A stretch of DNA of 64,000 nucleotides from Microbispora hainanensis (GTDB taxonomy: Bacteria; Actinomycetota; Actinomycetes; Streptosporangiales; Streptosporangiaceae), in assembly GCF_006874475.1 (NCBI RefSeq), contig NZ_VIRM01000016.1:62001-126000 (forward strand). The letters run 5' to 3'. Below the pieces are notes generated by a model. The model was not told where the DNA came from. It searched no databases and saw only the letters and a program-made list of their open reading frames with translations. The translations under genes were made by a program, and so were the position numbers. How positions within the stretch are numbered: position 1 is the stretch's first letter; each line of letters starts with the position of its first letter. Shown piece after piece: positions 16,582 through 24,705 of the stretch.

Positions 16582-17499
16582 GTGGCGGGAAACGACAGGC
16601 TGCGCGCTGCTCTGGAGAGCCTGCGGCGTCACCTCGATCAGGACCTGTTCCCCCTGGAAATCGGGGACGCCGCGGCCGACCGGCGCGTCCTGGCGGAGTT
16701 GCGCGGGCAGCTCGACGACTACCTGCTGCCCCGCCTGTCGGCCATCGACGCGCCGCTGCTCGCCGTGGTCGGCGGCTCGACGGGGGCGGGCGTGCCTGCC
16801 GTGGTCGATGCGGTCGCGAAGTCGCATCGGCACCGCTCGATCGCCGCGACGGGCTGGCCGGTGACGCGCTGGCTGCGAAAGCTGCGGCCCGACCCGCTGC
16901 GCCGTCTCCACCTGGCCAAGGGCGCCCGTTCCTCGCTGCCCGCGGCCACCGCCGTGGAGGTCTCCGCCGTGGACACCGCCCTTCGCGACGTCGGGGCCGC
17001 CGCCGCGGCAACGGTGCCCGAGCCGTGGGCGACAGCCGTACGGCACGCGGCGCGGTCGCGGTCGGAGGAGCTGACGGACGCCCTCGACCGCATCGTCGCG
17101 GCGGCGACCTCGGGCCGTGTCTCCAGAGCCCCTCGATGGTGGCGCGTGGCGGGGGCGGCGCAGTGGCTGACCGTCGCGGCGATGGCCGTGGGCGCGATCT
17201 GGCTGCTCGTGCGCTTCGCGCTGGACTACCTCATGCTGCCCGGGCTGCCCACCCCCACCCTCGGCCGCGCGCCTTGGCCGACCGTGCTCCTGCTGGGCGG
17301 CGCGCTGGCGGGGCTGCTGATCGCGGGGCTGTGCCGGGTGTTCGCCTGGGCCGGAGGGCGGCGCAGGGCCCGCAGAGCCGCCAAGGCGTTGCGCGCCGGC
17401 ATCGAACAGGTCGCCGAGGAGCTCATCGTCGCCCCGGCACGCGACGAGTTGTCGCGTTACGCCCGTTTCGCCGACCGCATCACCCTCGCCGCCTCCTGA
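16582..17499 (+). pseudogene. Fused remnant of two dynamin-like GTPases, G domain missing
   Basis: An open frame of 305 residues. Residues 1-70 match the start of the actinobacterial GTPase that reads LDDYLxPRL and then LLAVVGGSTGAGKS; here the P-loop stops at GGSTGAG (64-70) and continues VPAVVDAV. From there on it matches the C-terminal half of the neighbouring YfjP-type GTPase: SHRHRSIAATGWPVTRWL, PDPLRRLHL, a TM pair at about 180-215 and 232-255, and a basic end. Walker A lysine and G2-G5 motifs are absent, so it cannot bind GTP. The frame is intact, so a product may still be made. GTG 16582 has GGAAGG 8 bases upstream. The fusion reading rests on family memory. Confidence 0.65.
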
Positions 17500-17601
17500 G
17501 CGCACGTGAACGCGCGCGCCGCCGCGGAAGCGGCCCGGCGCCTGTCCGTCGACGTTCACGACAGAGGTCGTGGGCGCCGCACCAGCGAGAGGCCGCCCCC
17601 T

Positions 17602-17961
17602 TCAGCGAGCGGAGGAGTCGCCCTTGTCCGGCGTGGCTTCGCTCATCGCGTGCAGGGCAAGGGTGGAGTGCGCGTAGGCGCCGCCGGCGCGCAACTCCGC
17701 GGCCACCCAGATCGCCTCCATGATTTCCTCAGGACTGGCCCCCTTGTGACGGGCCAGACGGGTGTGCCCGTCTATGCAGTACGGGCACTGGGTGACGTGC
17801 GCGACCGCCACCGCGATCAGCTGCTTCGTCTTCTCCGGAAGCGCTCCGTCGGCGAACACGGCACGGCCGAAGTTGTCGAACGCCTCGTGGATGTCCGGGG
17901 CGAGTCGCCTGCGCCACCCCGCGATCTCAGGTGTGGCCCTGGGGTAGATGGGCTCGGTCAC
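17602..17961 (-). CDS. AhpD-like carboxymuconolactone decarboxylase family protein
   Basis: A 119-residue protein of the CMD/AhpD group with the redox-active CxxC plus His motif at CPYCIDGH. Around it are EKTKQLIAVAVAHVTQ and a C-terminal helix AGGAYAHSTLAL. In this family the two cysteines and the histidine act in alkylhydroperoxidase or disulfide-reductase chemistry. It lies 81 bases downstream of the doxX-like gene on the same strand, and a redox role for the pair is plausible. The GTG start has GGAAAGGA upstream. Confidence 0.9.
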   Translation of the reverse strand: MTEPIYPRATPEIAGWRRRLAPDIHEAFDNFGRAVFADGALPEKTKQLIAVAVAHVTQCPYCIDGHTRLARHKGASPEEIMEAIWVAAELRAGGAYAHSTLALHAMSEATPDKGDSSAR

Positions 17962-18042
17962 AGGATCGCCATCCTTTCCGTGGGCATGCGGTGGTGCCGG
18001 CGGAGCCCGGGTGTCGTCAAGCCTCGGCTACGTCCGCGGGCG

Positions 18043-18522
18043 TCACCGCGACGTGTGTTCCAAGACCTTCGCCTTGCGGCCCTGCCACAGGTTGTCGGCG
18101 GCGAGGGCGCCTCCTCCGCTGAAGGCGATGGCGAGGCTGGCCGCCGCGAGGGCCAACACGAACTCGACGCCGTCGTCGGCGATGAAGAAGCCCTTGGCGC
18201 CGTGGACGAAGACGATCGCTCCCAGCATGTCGAGCGTGAGCAGCGTGCCGAAAACGGGCAGCAGCAGCCCGAGCACCAGTGCCACGCCTCCCACCAGTTC
18301 CAAGGTCGCGATCACCACGGCCGACACCCAGGGGAGAGGCACGCCCACCGATTCGAAGAATGCGGCCGTGCCGCCGATGCCCGTCATCGCGAACTTCTCC
18401 CAGCCGTTCGCGATGAAGACGGTGCCCAGGCCGACGCGGGCGAGCAGCAGTGCGATCGGGCGCGCCTTCTCGACGAGAGTCGGCTGTTCGCGCAGCGCGG
18501 GGCTACTCCCGTGTACGTCCAC
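18043..18522 (-). CDS. DoxX-family membrane protein
   Basis: A 159-residue protein with four hydrophobic segments: ALLLARVGLGTVFIANGWEKF, WVSAVVIATLELVGGVALVLG, LLPVFGTLLTLDMLGAIVFV and FVLALAAASLAIAFSGGG. The NGWEKF after TM1 and GG in TM2 fit the DoxX/DoxD family. Mycobacterial relatives form a membrane oxidoreductase complex with SodA and SseA. It starts with GTG. Together with the AhpD-like gene downstream it looks like a small oxidative-stress unit. Confidence 0.9.
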   Translation of the reverse strand: MDVHGSSPALREQPTLVEKARPIALLLARVGLGTVFIANGWEKFAMTGIGGTAAFFESVGVPLPWVSAVVIATLELVGGVALVLGLLLPVFGTLLTLDMLGAIVFVHGAKGFFIADDGVEFVLALAAASLAIAFSGGGALAADNLWQGRKAKVLEHTSR

Positions 18523-18564
18523 GGCGGCCCAGCCAGCGACAAGACGACATATTCACAACGCTAT

Positions 18565-18609
18565 GGTCCGGTCGGACAGGCGGACAATCCCGGTCCGGTC
18601 AACGGTCCG
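18565..18609. promoter_or_regulatory. Triple GGTCCG direct repeat
   Basis: GGTCCGGTC at 18565-18573 and 18592-18600 (period 27) and GGTCCG at 18604-18609 lie between the doxX start and the MFS stop, all on one side of the doxX gene. Possible binding sites for an unidentified regulator of doxX; no regulator gene is adjacent. Confidence 0.3.
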
Positions 18610-18643
18610 TTCGGTTATCCACAGGCTGTCCTGCCCGGATGCC

Positions 18644-20140
18644 TCATCCGGGCCGCCGCTCGGCGCGGCGCTCGACGAACACGTCGGCGACCCCGGCGGC
18701 CAGCGCGGCCAGCACGAACACGATGTTGACCAGCAGTGCCTGCTGGAACGACGCCGCGTAGATGCCATGGGCCGAGCCCACCGCCGCGATACCGATGGAG
18801 GCGCCGATGCGCTGTCCCATCTGCAACATGCCGGCGGCGACCCCGGCCTCGGCGACCGGCACAGCCGACAGGGTCAGCGTCTGGTTGGGCGAGACGATCA
18901 GGCCGTTGCCCACCCCGGCGACGAACAACGGCGCCGCGATCGCCCAGGCCACGTTCTGGCCCGCGACCAGCCGCATGGCGGGTTCGGTGGCGCCCAACCC
19001 GAGCGTGACCAGCACCAGCCCGAACACGACCAGCGGGCGGCCGAACCGGACGACGACCCGGCCGCCGAACGCGGCGCTGAGCGCCGACCCCAGCGCGAAT
19101 GCCGCGCTCACCCAGCCCGCTCGCAGCGCGGAGTAGTGCAGGCCCTCCTGCAGATACTGGGTGATGATGAAAAAGATCGCGGTGAATCCGCCGAAGTAGA
19201 GCAGCGCGAGCAGGGTGCCGAGGGCATACGAGCCCCTGCGGAACAAGGAGAGATCCACGATCGGGTCGTGGCGCTTCCCATACCAGCGCTCCCAGCCCAC
19301 GAAGCCGGTGAGCACGACGGCCCCGGCCAGTATCAGCAGCCACTTGCTCTGTCCCGGCCATGCGCGCCCCTCCACGAGCGGGAGGATCAGCAGCAGGACG
19401 CCGACGGCCAGGAGCAGCACTCCCACAGGGTCCATGCTTTCCCGCCGCCGCTTCCCGGCCGGCCGCCCGGGGATGTACCGGTACGCCAAGATCATGGCGA
19501 TGAGGCTGATGGGTATGCTGACGTGTAGGACGTGCCGCCACCCTTCACGCTCACCGCTGAACCGGATGAGCAGGCCGCCGAGCAGCGGGCCGACCGCGGT
19601 CGAGATGCTCATCGTGGCACCCAGCAGGCCGAACGCCCGGCCGCGCTCCGCGTCCTGGAAAAGCTGCTGGATCAGACCGGTGAGCTGCGGAGCGACCACT
19701 CCCGCTGCCGCCCCCTGTACGACCCGCGCCACGATCAGCCAACCCGGTGCGGGGGCGGCTCCGGCGGCGGCGCTGGCAAGGGTGAACAGGGCCGCGCCGA
19801 AGAGGAACACGTTGCGCCGGCCGTGCGTGTCACCGAACCGCCCGGCAGGCACCAACAGCAGTCCGAAGGCGAACGCGTATCCCGACACCACCCACTGCAG
19901 GGCGCTCGGCGGGGCGTCCAGCGCGACGCGGATGGAGGGCAGCGCCACGTTGACGATGCTGATGTCCAGCCACGTGATGAAACCGGCGATCAGGCACACG
20001 CTCAGCGCCTTCCAGCGGCGAGGGTCCGCGACCTCCTGCCCGTGCCTGCCGGGCGCCCCATCCGCGGGGACCCCGCTGCTCAACCGGTCAGGCACCGGTG
20101 CGCGCACCCCGTCTCGGCGGAGCGGCGGGGAACCGCTCAC
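18644..20140 (-). CDS. MFS drug exporter, DHA2 family (14 TM)
   Basis: A 498-residue proton-driven exporter. After a polar N-terminus of about 45 residues, TM1 carries FITWLDISIVNVALPSI, the DHA2 signature. The motif A region reads RFGDTHGRRNVFLFGAALF. Motif C-like sequence occurs in TM5 (STAVGPLLGGLLI), and about 14 hydrophobic segments are present. A role in efflux of antibiotics, dyes or an endogenous product is likely. There is no adjacent TetR or MarR regulator. It is transcribed in the same direction as doxX, 121 bases upstream of it. Confidence 0.93.
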   Translation of the reverse strand: MSGSPPLRRDGVRAPVPDRLSSGVPADGAPGRHGQEVADPRRWKALSVCLIAGFITWLDISIVNVALPSIRVALDAPPSALQWVVSGYAFAFGLLLVPAGRFGDTHGRRNVFLFGAALFTLASAAAGAAPAPGWLIVARVVQGAAAGVVAPQLTGLIQQLFQDAERGRAFGLLGATMSISTAVGPLLGGLLIRFSGEREGWRHVLHVSIPISLIAMILAYRYIPGRPAGKRRRESMDPVGVLLLAVGVLLLILPLVEGRAWPGQSKWLLILAGAVVLTGFVGWERWYGKRHDPIVDLSLFRRGSYALGTLLALLYFGGFTAIFFIITQYLQEGLHYSALRAGWVSAAFALGSALSAAFGGRVVVRFGRPLVVFGLVLVTLGLGATEPAMRLVAGQNVAWAIAAPLFVAGVGNGLIVSPNQTLTLSAVPVAEAGVAAGMLQMGQRIGASIGIAAVGSAHGIYAASFQQALLVNIVFVLAALAAGVADVFVERRAERRPG

Positions 20141-20304
20141 CGTCCCCGGAGATGTCCACGCACCCGGTCAAGGCCTTCCCCTCACGTGTCCGGCAGCAGT
20201 AGTCCCCCTGATCGGGTACCCGTCAACTCACTCCTCACGTACAGCGACGACAGTCGTCACGGGAATTTGGAGCGCTCGCTGCCTCACGCCGCGAGACGGC
20301 GCGC

Positions 20305-20334
20305 TTGACAGCGGAAAGGCAGTATCCGGATACT
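20305..20334 (+). promoter_or_regulatory. Strong promoter with palindrome over the -10 box
   Basis: TTGACA (20305-20310), an 18-base spacer and GATACT (20329-20334). The perfect 14-base palindrome AGTATCCGGATACT (20321-20334) covers the -10 box, so a dimeric repressor could shut this promoter. No convincing protein gene follows on this strand. Confidence 0.6.
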
Positions 20335-20342
20335 GTGTGTGT

Positions 20343-20360
20343 CGCATCCCCTGGGATGCG
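20343..20360. repeat. Inverted repeat, 8-base arms
   Basis: CGCATCCC-CT-GGGATGCG lies directly downstream of the palindromic promoter, just past its predicted transcription start. It may be a second operator or an RNA hairpin near the 5' end of the transcript. Confidence 0.45.
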
Positions 20361-20367
20361 GAAGTGA

Positions 20368-20403
20368 CGCCGGGAACCCCCCGATGGAATCGGGAGCCCG
20401 GCG
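20368..20403. terminator. Two-part stem-loop after the DUF3800-like gene
   Basis: CGCCGGG pairs with CCCGGCG, and inside it CCCGAT pairs with ATCGGG around a GGA loop. It begins 10 bases beyond the stop of the minus-strand gene ending at 20413, so it is probably that gene's terminator. It lacks a T run. Transcription from the + strand promoter at 20305 would also run through it. Confidence 0.55.
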
Positions 20404-20412
20404 TTCGCGTTT

Positions 20413-20985
20413 TCACCGGTGGTTTTCTCCTGCTTCCAGGAAAGTGACACGCTTCTCGAACAGAGGCCACCACAGGTTCTCCCCGCCCAGCCACCCTGTC
20501 ACGATGCCGGCGAGGACGTCAGCGACCCACAACGCGGCATCCGAGCTGGCTCGCTCCCACCTGACCGTCATCCCCGCGGCGACCTGGCCGTGTCGGCGAA
20601 GCACTGTCAAGATCGCGCGGTCATGCGCGTCTTGCGTCCTGCGCGACTCGAAGACCACCGTCCCGACATTGCGTGCCGACAGTTCGGGCAGCAATCGAAG
20701 CAGGCAGTGCCGCCGGGCGCGTTCCGGACGGCTGCCCATGTCGTGCAGGCTGACCGCCACCATCGAGGCGAAATCAATGGACGCCACTGCCTCCGCGATC
20801 ACTGACTTGCGAGGCGTCCGCTCCGTCCTCCAATGCACCGTCGGGGCTTTCCCGTACCGCAGAGCGTCCATCAACGATCTGACGTGCTCAAGCCCGCTGG
20901 AAGGAAGGACAACCGCAGCCAAGGCATAGACGCAGTCGTCGTCCGCACGCACCCGGCAGCTCTCATCAACGAAGGCCCACAACAC
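20413..20985 (-). CDS. DUF3800-like protein
   Basis: A 190-residue protein. It starts LWAFVDESCR, the FxDES/G motif of DUF3800, which has an RNase H-like fold. It continues with VYALAAVVLPSS, a middle TVVFESRRTQDAHDRAILTVL, and ends with DAALWVADVLAGIVTGW, the usual C-terminal helix with Asp. Family members are often found in mobile or defence contexts, but function is not established. GTG 20985 has TAAGGT 6 bases upstream and no ribosome-binding site, so it is probably leaderless. It is slightly lower in GC than its neighbours. Confidence 0.75.
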   Translation of the reverse strand: MLWAFVDESCRVRADDDCVYALAAVVLPSSGLEHVRSLMDALRYGKAPTVHWRTERTPRKSVIAEAVASIDFASMVAVSLHDMGSRPERARRHCLLRLLPELSARNVGTVVFESRRTQDAHDRAILTVLRRHGQVAAGMTVRWERASSDAALWVADVLAGIVTGWLGGENLWWPLFEKRVTFLEAGENHR

Positions 20986-20991
20986 GAGCCG

Positions 20992-20997
20992 ACCTTA
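20992..20997 (-). promoter_or_regulatory. -10 box of a leaderless promoter
   Basis: TAAGGT on the minus strand, 6 bases before the GTG of the DUF3800-like gene. Confidence 0.5.
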
Positions 20998-21134
20998 CGC
21001 GACGATGGGTATTCACCACACTACTCTTTGCTGCCCTGGTGGTCGGTCCAGGCGAATCAAGATCGGACCGGGATGGCAGAGGCGTGGCAGGCGCGTGACA
21101 GGGATTTGGCAGAGCGGCCTGTCACGGTCGGGGC

Positions 21135-22514
21135 ATGCATGAGAACACGGACGTACTGATCGTCGGAGCCGGGCCCACCGGGCTCACCCTCGCCGTGGAC
21201 ATGGCCCGCCGTGGTGTCGCCTCCCGCATCGTGGACGAGTCGCCCGAGCCCGTGGCCGGCTCCAAGGGGAAGGGCCTGCAACCTCGTACGCAGGAGGTCT
21301 TCGACGACCTCGGGGTGATCGGCCCGATCCTGGCTGCGGCGACGCCCTACCCGCCGTTGCACGTGAGGATGGGCGCCGTGCCGATCTGGCGGGCTCGCAT
21401 GCACAAGTCCGCCGCGGCCACGGACGCCGTGCCGTACCCGACGGTGCTCATGCACCCGCAGTGGCGCACCGAGGCGGTGCTGCGCGAGCGCCTGGCCGAG
21501 CTGGGCGGGCAGGTGGAGCAGGGCAGTGCGCTGACCGGCTTCGAGCAGGACGCGGACGGGGTGAGCGCCAGGCTCGGCACGGGAGAGCGCGTGCGGGCGC
21601 GTTACCTCGTCGCGGCGGACGGCGGCAGGAGCCAGGTGCGCAAGGCCCTCGGCATCGGCTTCGCCGGCGAGACCCGCGAGGAGCAGCGGATGGCCCTCGG
21701 CGACGTACGGGCCGAGGGGCTCGACCGGGATCACATCCACGTCTGGGTGCGGCCGGGCCGGGGGATGGTGGCGCTCTATCCGATGGCCGGCACCGACACC
21801 TTCCAGATGATCGCCACGCTGAAGCCGGGGAGCACGCCGGAGCAGACGCTGCCCGCGTATCAGCGGATCCTCGCCGAGAGGTCCATGCTGCGCCGGGTGC
21901 GCCTGACCGAGTTGTTGTGGTCCTCCCTCTATCGGGTCAACATCCGCCTCGCCGACCGCTATCGGTCCGGGCGGGTCTTCCTGGCCGGGGACGCCGTCCA
22001 CGTGCACCCGCCGGCGGGCGGGCAGGGGCTCAACACGGGCGTTCAGGACGCCTACAACCTGGGCTGGAAGCTCGCCAGGGTGCTCGAGGGAGCGCCGGAG
22101 ACACTGCTGGACACCTACGAGGAGGAGCGCAGGCCCGTCGCCGCCCGGGTGCTCGGCCTCAGCGTGGATCTCGCCGACAAGAGGTCCTACAAACGCGGAG
22201 AGGACACCTACCAGCTCTCGCTGAGCTATCGGGGCGGCTCGCTCGCCCGGCGGGGCGGCGACCGGGTGCCGGACGGCCCGCTGACGCTGGCGGACGGCAC
22301 GCGGGCCCGCATGTTCGACCTGCTGCGGGGCCCGCACTTCACCCTGCTGTCCCCCGACCCCGCTCCGCGCGTCCCCGGTGGTCCCGAGGTGCGCGCGTAC
22401 GCGCCGGCCGAGCCGTACGGCGGCGAGCGGCACACCCTCGTACGGCCGGACGGATACGTGGGAATCTCCACGTCTTCCGCGGAAGAACTCGCCGCCTACC
22501 TGGCCATGGTGTGA
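21135..22514 (+). CDS. FAD-dependent aromatic monooxygenase
   Basis: A 459-residue class A flavoprotein hydroxylase. The dinucleotide fold is LIVGAGPTGLTLAVDMA. The second FAD motif is GDAVHVHPPAGGQGLNTG with DAYNLGWKLA, and YLVAADGGRSQVRKALG is the family DG motif. The substrate domain resembles PheA/RdmE-type phenol or polyketide hydroxylases. The C-terminal thioredoxin-like part of the largest members is shortened here. NADPH and O2 are the expected co-substrates. It is a single gene, so whether it acts in catabolism or in a specialised pathway cannot be told from context. Confidence 0.9.
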   Translation: MHENTDVLIVGAGPTGLTLAVDMARRGVASRIVDESPEPVAGSKGKGLQPRTQEVFDDLGVIGPILAAATPYPPLHVRMGAVPIWRARMHKSAAATDAVPYPTVLMHPQWRTEAVLRERLAELGGQVEQGSALTGFEQDADGVSARLGTGERVRARYLVAADGGRSQVRKALGIGFAGETREEQRMALGDVRAEGLDRDHIHVWVRPGRGMVALYPMAGTDTFQMIATLKPGSTPEQTLPAYQRILAERSMLRRVRLTELLWSSLYRVNIRLADRYRSGRVFLAGDAVHVHPPAGGQGLNTGVQDAYNLGWKLARVLEGAPETLLDTYEEERRPVAARVLGLSVDLADKRSYKRGEDTYQLSLSYRGGSLARRGGDRVPDGPLTLADGTRARMFDLLRGPHFTLLSPDPAPRVPGGPEVRAYAPAEPYGGERHTLVRPDGYVGISTSSAEELAAYLAMV

Positions 22515-22524
22515 TCCCGCCGAC

Positions 22525-22558
22525 GCGGCTCCCCGCCCCCGAGGGGCTGGGGAGCCGC
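22525..22558. terminator. Bidirectional hairpin
   Basis: GCGGCTCCCC pairs perfectly with GGGGAGCCGC over a 14-base loop, exactly between the convergent monooxygenase and SPFH genes. Confidence 0.7.
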
Positions 22559-22586
22559 AACAGGGCGGGGTGTGGCCGTCCGGGAG

Positions 22587-23681
22587 TCAGGCCTGCTCGT
22601 CCGGGCGTACGGCGTGGGCCGGGTCGGGGGAGGGGATGCCGTCCGTGCCGAGGCCGGGGCGACCGGCTTCGATCTGGCGCGGCCCCAGCTCGCTGTCCTC
22701 GGCCGCGGCCTTGGCCTCGGCGGCGGCGCGCTCGGCCTCGGCGACCGCCTCGCTGCCCGCCGTCCTCCGCTCGTGCTCCCTGCCGTCGGTCACGGTGGCC
22801 CGGCTCGCGGGCAGCGACTCGGTGAAGGCCTTGGACAACGTGTTGAGCGCCGAGGTGACCTCGCTCGGGATCACCCACATCGTGTTGCCCTGGCCCTGGG
22901 CGAGCTGGGGCAGCACCTGGAGGTACTGGTAGGCGAGCAGCTTGGGGTCGGGGTCGTTGCGGTGCACGGCCTGGAACACCTCGTCGATCGCCTGCGACTG
23001 ACCCTGGGCCTTGAGGATCTGGGAGGTGCGCTCGCCCTCGGCGCGCAGGATCGCGCTCTGCTTCTCGCCTTCGGCGGTGAGGATCTGCGACTGCCGCTGG
23101 CCCTCGGCGGTGAGGATCGCCGCGCGCTTGTCCCGCTCGGCGCGCATCTGCTTCTCCATGGCGTCCTTGATGGTCTTCGGCGGGTCGATCGCCTTGATCT
23201 CGACCCGGTTGACCCGGATGCCCCACTTGCCGGTGGCCTCGTCCAGCACGCCGCGGAGCTGGCTGTTGATCATGTCGCGAGAGGTGAGCGTCTTCTCCAG
23301 GTCCATGCCGCCGACCACGTTGCGCAGCGTCGTCACGGTGAGCTGCTCGACGCCCTGGATGAAGTTGGCGATCTCGTACTCCGCCGCCCGGGGATCGGTG
23401 ACCTGGAAATACAGCACCGTGTCGATGTCCACGACGAGGTTGTCCTCGGTGATCACCGGCTGCGGCTTGAACGACACCACCTGCTCGCGCAGGTCCAGCA
23501 GCGGGCGGACCCGGTCGATGTAGGGGATGACGAAGTTCAGGCCGGGGCCCAGCGTGCGGTAGTACCTGCCCAGGCGCTCGACGTTGCCGGCTCTGGCCTG
23601 AGGCACGATCCGGACCGCCCGCAGCACCGTCAGGATCGCGACGAACGCGATGACGATTCCGGCGATCAGTGCAGCGTCCAT
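22587..23681 (-). CDS. SPFH/band 7 protein, QmcA-like
   Basis: A 364-residue stomatin/prohibitin-type protein. A single N-terminal TM (ALIAGIVIAFVAILTVL) is followed by the SPFH domain from about residue 25 to 190, with GRYYRTLGPGLNFVIPYIDR, VITEDNLVVDIDTVLYFQV and RDMINSQLRGVLDEATGKWG. A coiled-coil segment then repeats ILTAEGEKQSAILRAEGER, and the tail is Ala/Glu-rich. Such proteins scaffold ordered membrane domains. ATG 23681 has GGGAG 5 bases upstream; a GTG at 23687 would overlap the nfeD stop instead. It is the usual partner of NfeD. Confidence 0.93.
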   Translation of the reverse strand: MDAALIAGIVIAFVAILTVLRAVRIVPQARAGNVERLGRYYRTLGPGLNFVIPYIDRVRPLLDLREQVVSFKPQPVITEDNLVVDIDTVLYFQVTDPRAAEYEIANFIQGVEQLTVTTLRNVVGGMDLEKTLTSRDMINSQLRGVLDEATGKWGIRVNRVEIKAIDPPKTIKDAMEKQMRAERDKRAAILTAEGQRQSQILTAEGEKQSAILRAEGERTSQILKAQGQSQAIDEVFQAVHRNDPDPKLLAYQYLQVLPQLAQGQGNTMWVIPSEVTSALNTLSKAFTESLPASRATVTDGREHERRTAGSEAVAEAERAAAEAKAAAEDSELGPRQIEAGRPGLGTDGIPSPDPAHAVRPDEQA

Positions 23682-23683
23682 GC

Positions 23684-24115
23684 TCACTCCCGGGGATATA
23701 CGAGGGCCGTGGCGCCCTCGATTTCTATGACGTCTACCGTGGCCCCCGGCGGGATCACGAGCGTCTCGTCGTAGGCACGGGCCGACCACTCCTCGCTGCC
23801 GATCTGTACCCGGCCGTCCCTGCCGGTGACCTCTCTGGTCACGTACGCGGACTTGCCGACGAGCGCGGACACGCCGAAGCGTTTCGGCGGCGGCTGCTTG
23901 ATGTGCCGGAGCGCGATCGGGCGCACTCCGGCGAGGCCGGCGGCGGAGGCGATGACGAACACGACCAGTTGGAGCGCGGGCGGCAGCCCGACGGCCGCGA
24001 CGGCGGTCGTGAGCAGAGCCGCGATGGACAGCAGCCCCAATGACGCGGTCAGCGTGAAGATCTCCGCCACGCCCAGTGCCGCCGCCAGGATGAGCCAAAT
24101 GATCCAGGGGTCCAT
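23684..24115 (-). CDS. NfeD-like membrane protein
   Basis: A 143-residue short-form NfeD. Two or three N-terminal hydrophobic segments (IIWLILAAALGVAEIFTLTASLG, then LSIAALLTTAVAAVG, then LQLVVFVIASAAGLAGV) precede a C-terminal OB-fold domain, LVGKSAYVTREVTGRDGRVQ and EWSARA, ending in VIEIEGATALVYP. Start 24115 is chosen because GGAGG lies 5 bases before it. Its stop abuts the QmcA-like start. The NfeD/slipin pair is a standard operon, thought to help organise membrane microdomains. Confidence 0.92.
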   Translation of the reverse strand: MDPWIIWLILAAALGVAEIFTLTASLGLLSIAALLTTAVAAVGLPPALQLVVFVIASAAGLAGVRPIALRHIKQPPPKRFGVSALVGKSAYVTREVTGRDGRVQIGSEEWSARAYDETLVIPPGATVDVIEIEGATALVYPRE

Positions 24116-24167
24116 TGCCGCCTCCATAGCGATGAACGAACACCGCTCGGGTGGGGTTCCTCCTCAA

Positions 24168-24183
24168 ACCTAACGCGTTAGGT
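24168..24183. promoter_or_regulatory. 16-base perfect palindrome upstream of nfeD
   Basis: ACCTAACGCGTTAGGT lies 53-68 bases upstream of the nfeD start on the minus strand. A perfect palindrome with an AT-containing arm is rare in this GC-rich background and looks like a repressor or activator site for the nfeD-qmcA operon. Confidence 0.5.
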
Positions 24184-24227
24184 CGCGTTGTCCCAGAGGC
24201 CGGGCCTCACGCAGCGGACCCCTGGCC

Positions 24228-24659
24228 TCACTCAGGGAAAGCGGTGACGCGGAACTCGTTGCCCTCCGGGTCGGCCATCCTGATGTGATCGTCGAACGCC
24301 TCCAGAATCGTGCCGCCGGCGCGCACCAGCCGGGCGGCCTCCGTCCTGATCCGCTCCCACCGGTCGGCGGGCGTGCCGTCCCCCGGCACGCGGACGTCGA
24401 TGTGGAGCCGGTTCTGCGCCGTCTTCCGCTCGGGGACCCGGAGGATGGAAAGCCGGGGGCCGTTTCCCTCGGGGTCGCGGAGGTAGGCCCCGTCGTCCTC
24501 GGCGCCCCCGGCCGGCAGGTCGAACCGCGGGAGGGACTCCTCACTGGTCGCGTGCCCGGCCGCCGGAATCTCGTCGACGTAGCCGAGCGCCGTCTTCCAG
24601 AACTCGGCGACGAGCCGCGCGTTCTCGCAGTAAAGGGTCAAGTCGATTGCTACTGCCAT
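24228..24659 (-). CDS. VOC/glyoxalase-like protein
   Basis: A 143-residue protein of the VOC superfamily (Glyoxalase-like domain, PF18029 type). Strand motifs are AIDLTLYCENARLVAEFWKTALGY, QNRLHIDVRVPG, and MADPEGNEFRVTAFPE at the end, with the His and Glu of the metal-binding set in LHIDV and GNEF. Substrate unknown; many relatives act on small electrophiles or antibiotics. Start 24659 is preferred because TACGGT lies 6 bases before it. Confidence 0.87.
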   Translation of the reverse strand: MAVAIDLTLYCENARLVAEFWKTALGYVDEIPAAGHATSEESLPRFDLPAGGAEDDGAYLRDPEGNGPRLSILRVPERKTAQNRLHIDVRVPGDGTPADRWERIRTEAARLVRAGGTILEAFDDHIRMADPEGNEFRVTAFPE

Positions 24660-24665
24660 GCCTCG

Positions 24666-24671
24666 ACCGTA
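24666..24671 (-). promoter_or_regulatory. -10 box of a leaderless promoter
   Basis: TACGGT on the minus strand, 6 bases before the ATG at 24659. A TTGACA sequence lies further upstream (24704-24709) but is too distant to pair with this box. Confidence 0.5.
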
Positions 24672-24705
24672 ATGCAGGACGCTGACTCGCATGCGACGAC
24701 CTCTG

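Noticed and set aside
17506..18729. A 407-residue + strand frame
   Set aside because: It is antisense to the AhpD-like and DoxX genes, both of which have clear motifs.
20339..20929. A 196-residue + strand frame after the palindromic promoter
   Set aside because: Mostly antisense to the DUF3800-like gene and Ser/Arg/Thr-rich. It is not a convincing product of the orphan promoter.
22572..23774. A 400-residue + strand frame opposite the SPFH gene
   Set aside because: Gly/Arg/Leu/Asp-rich shadow of the SPFH coding sequence.
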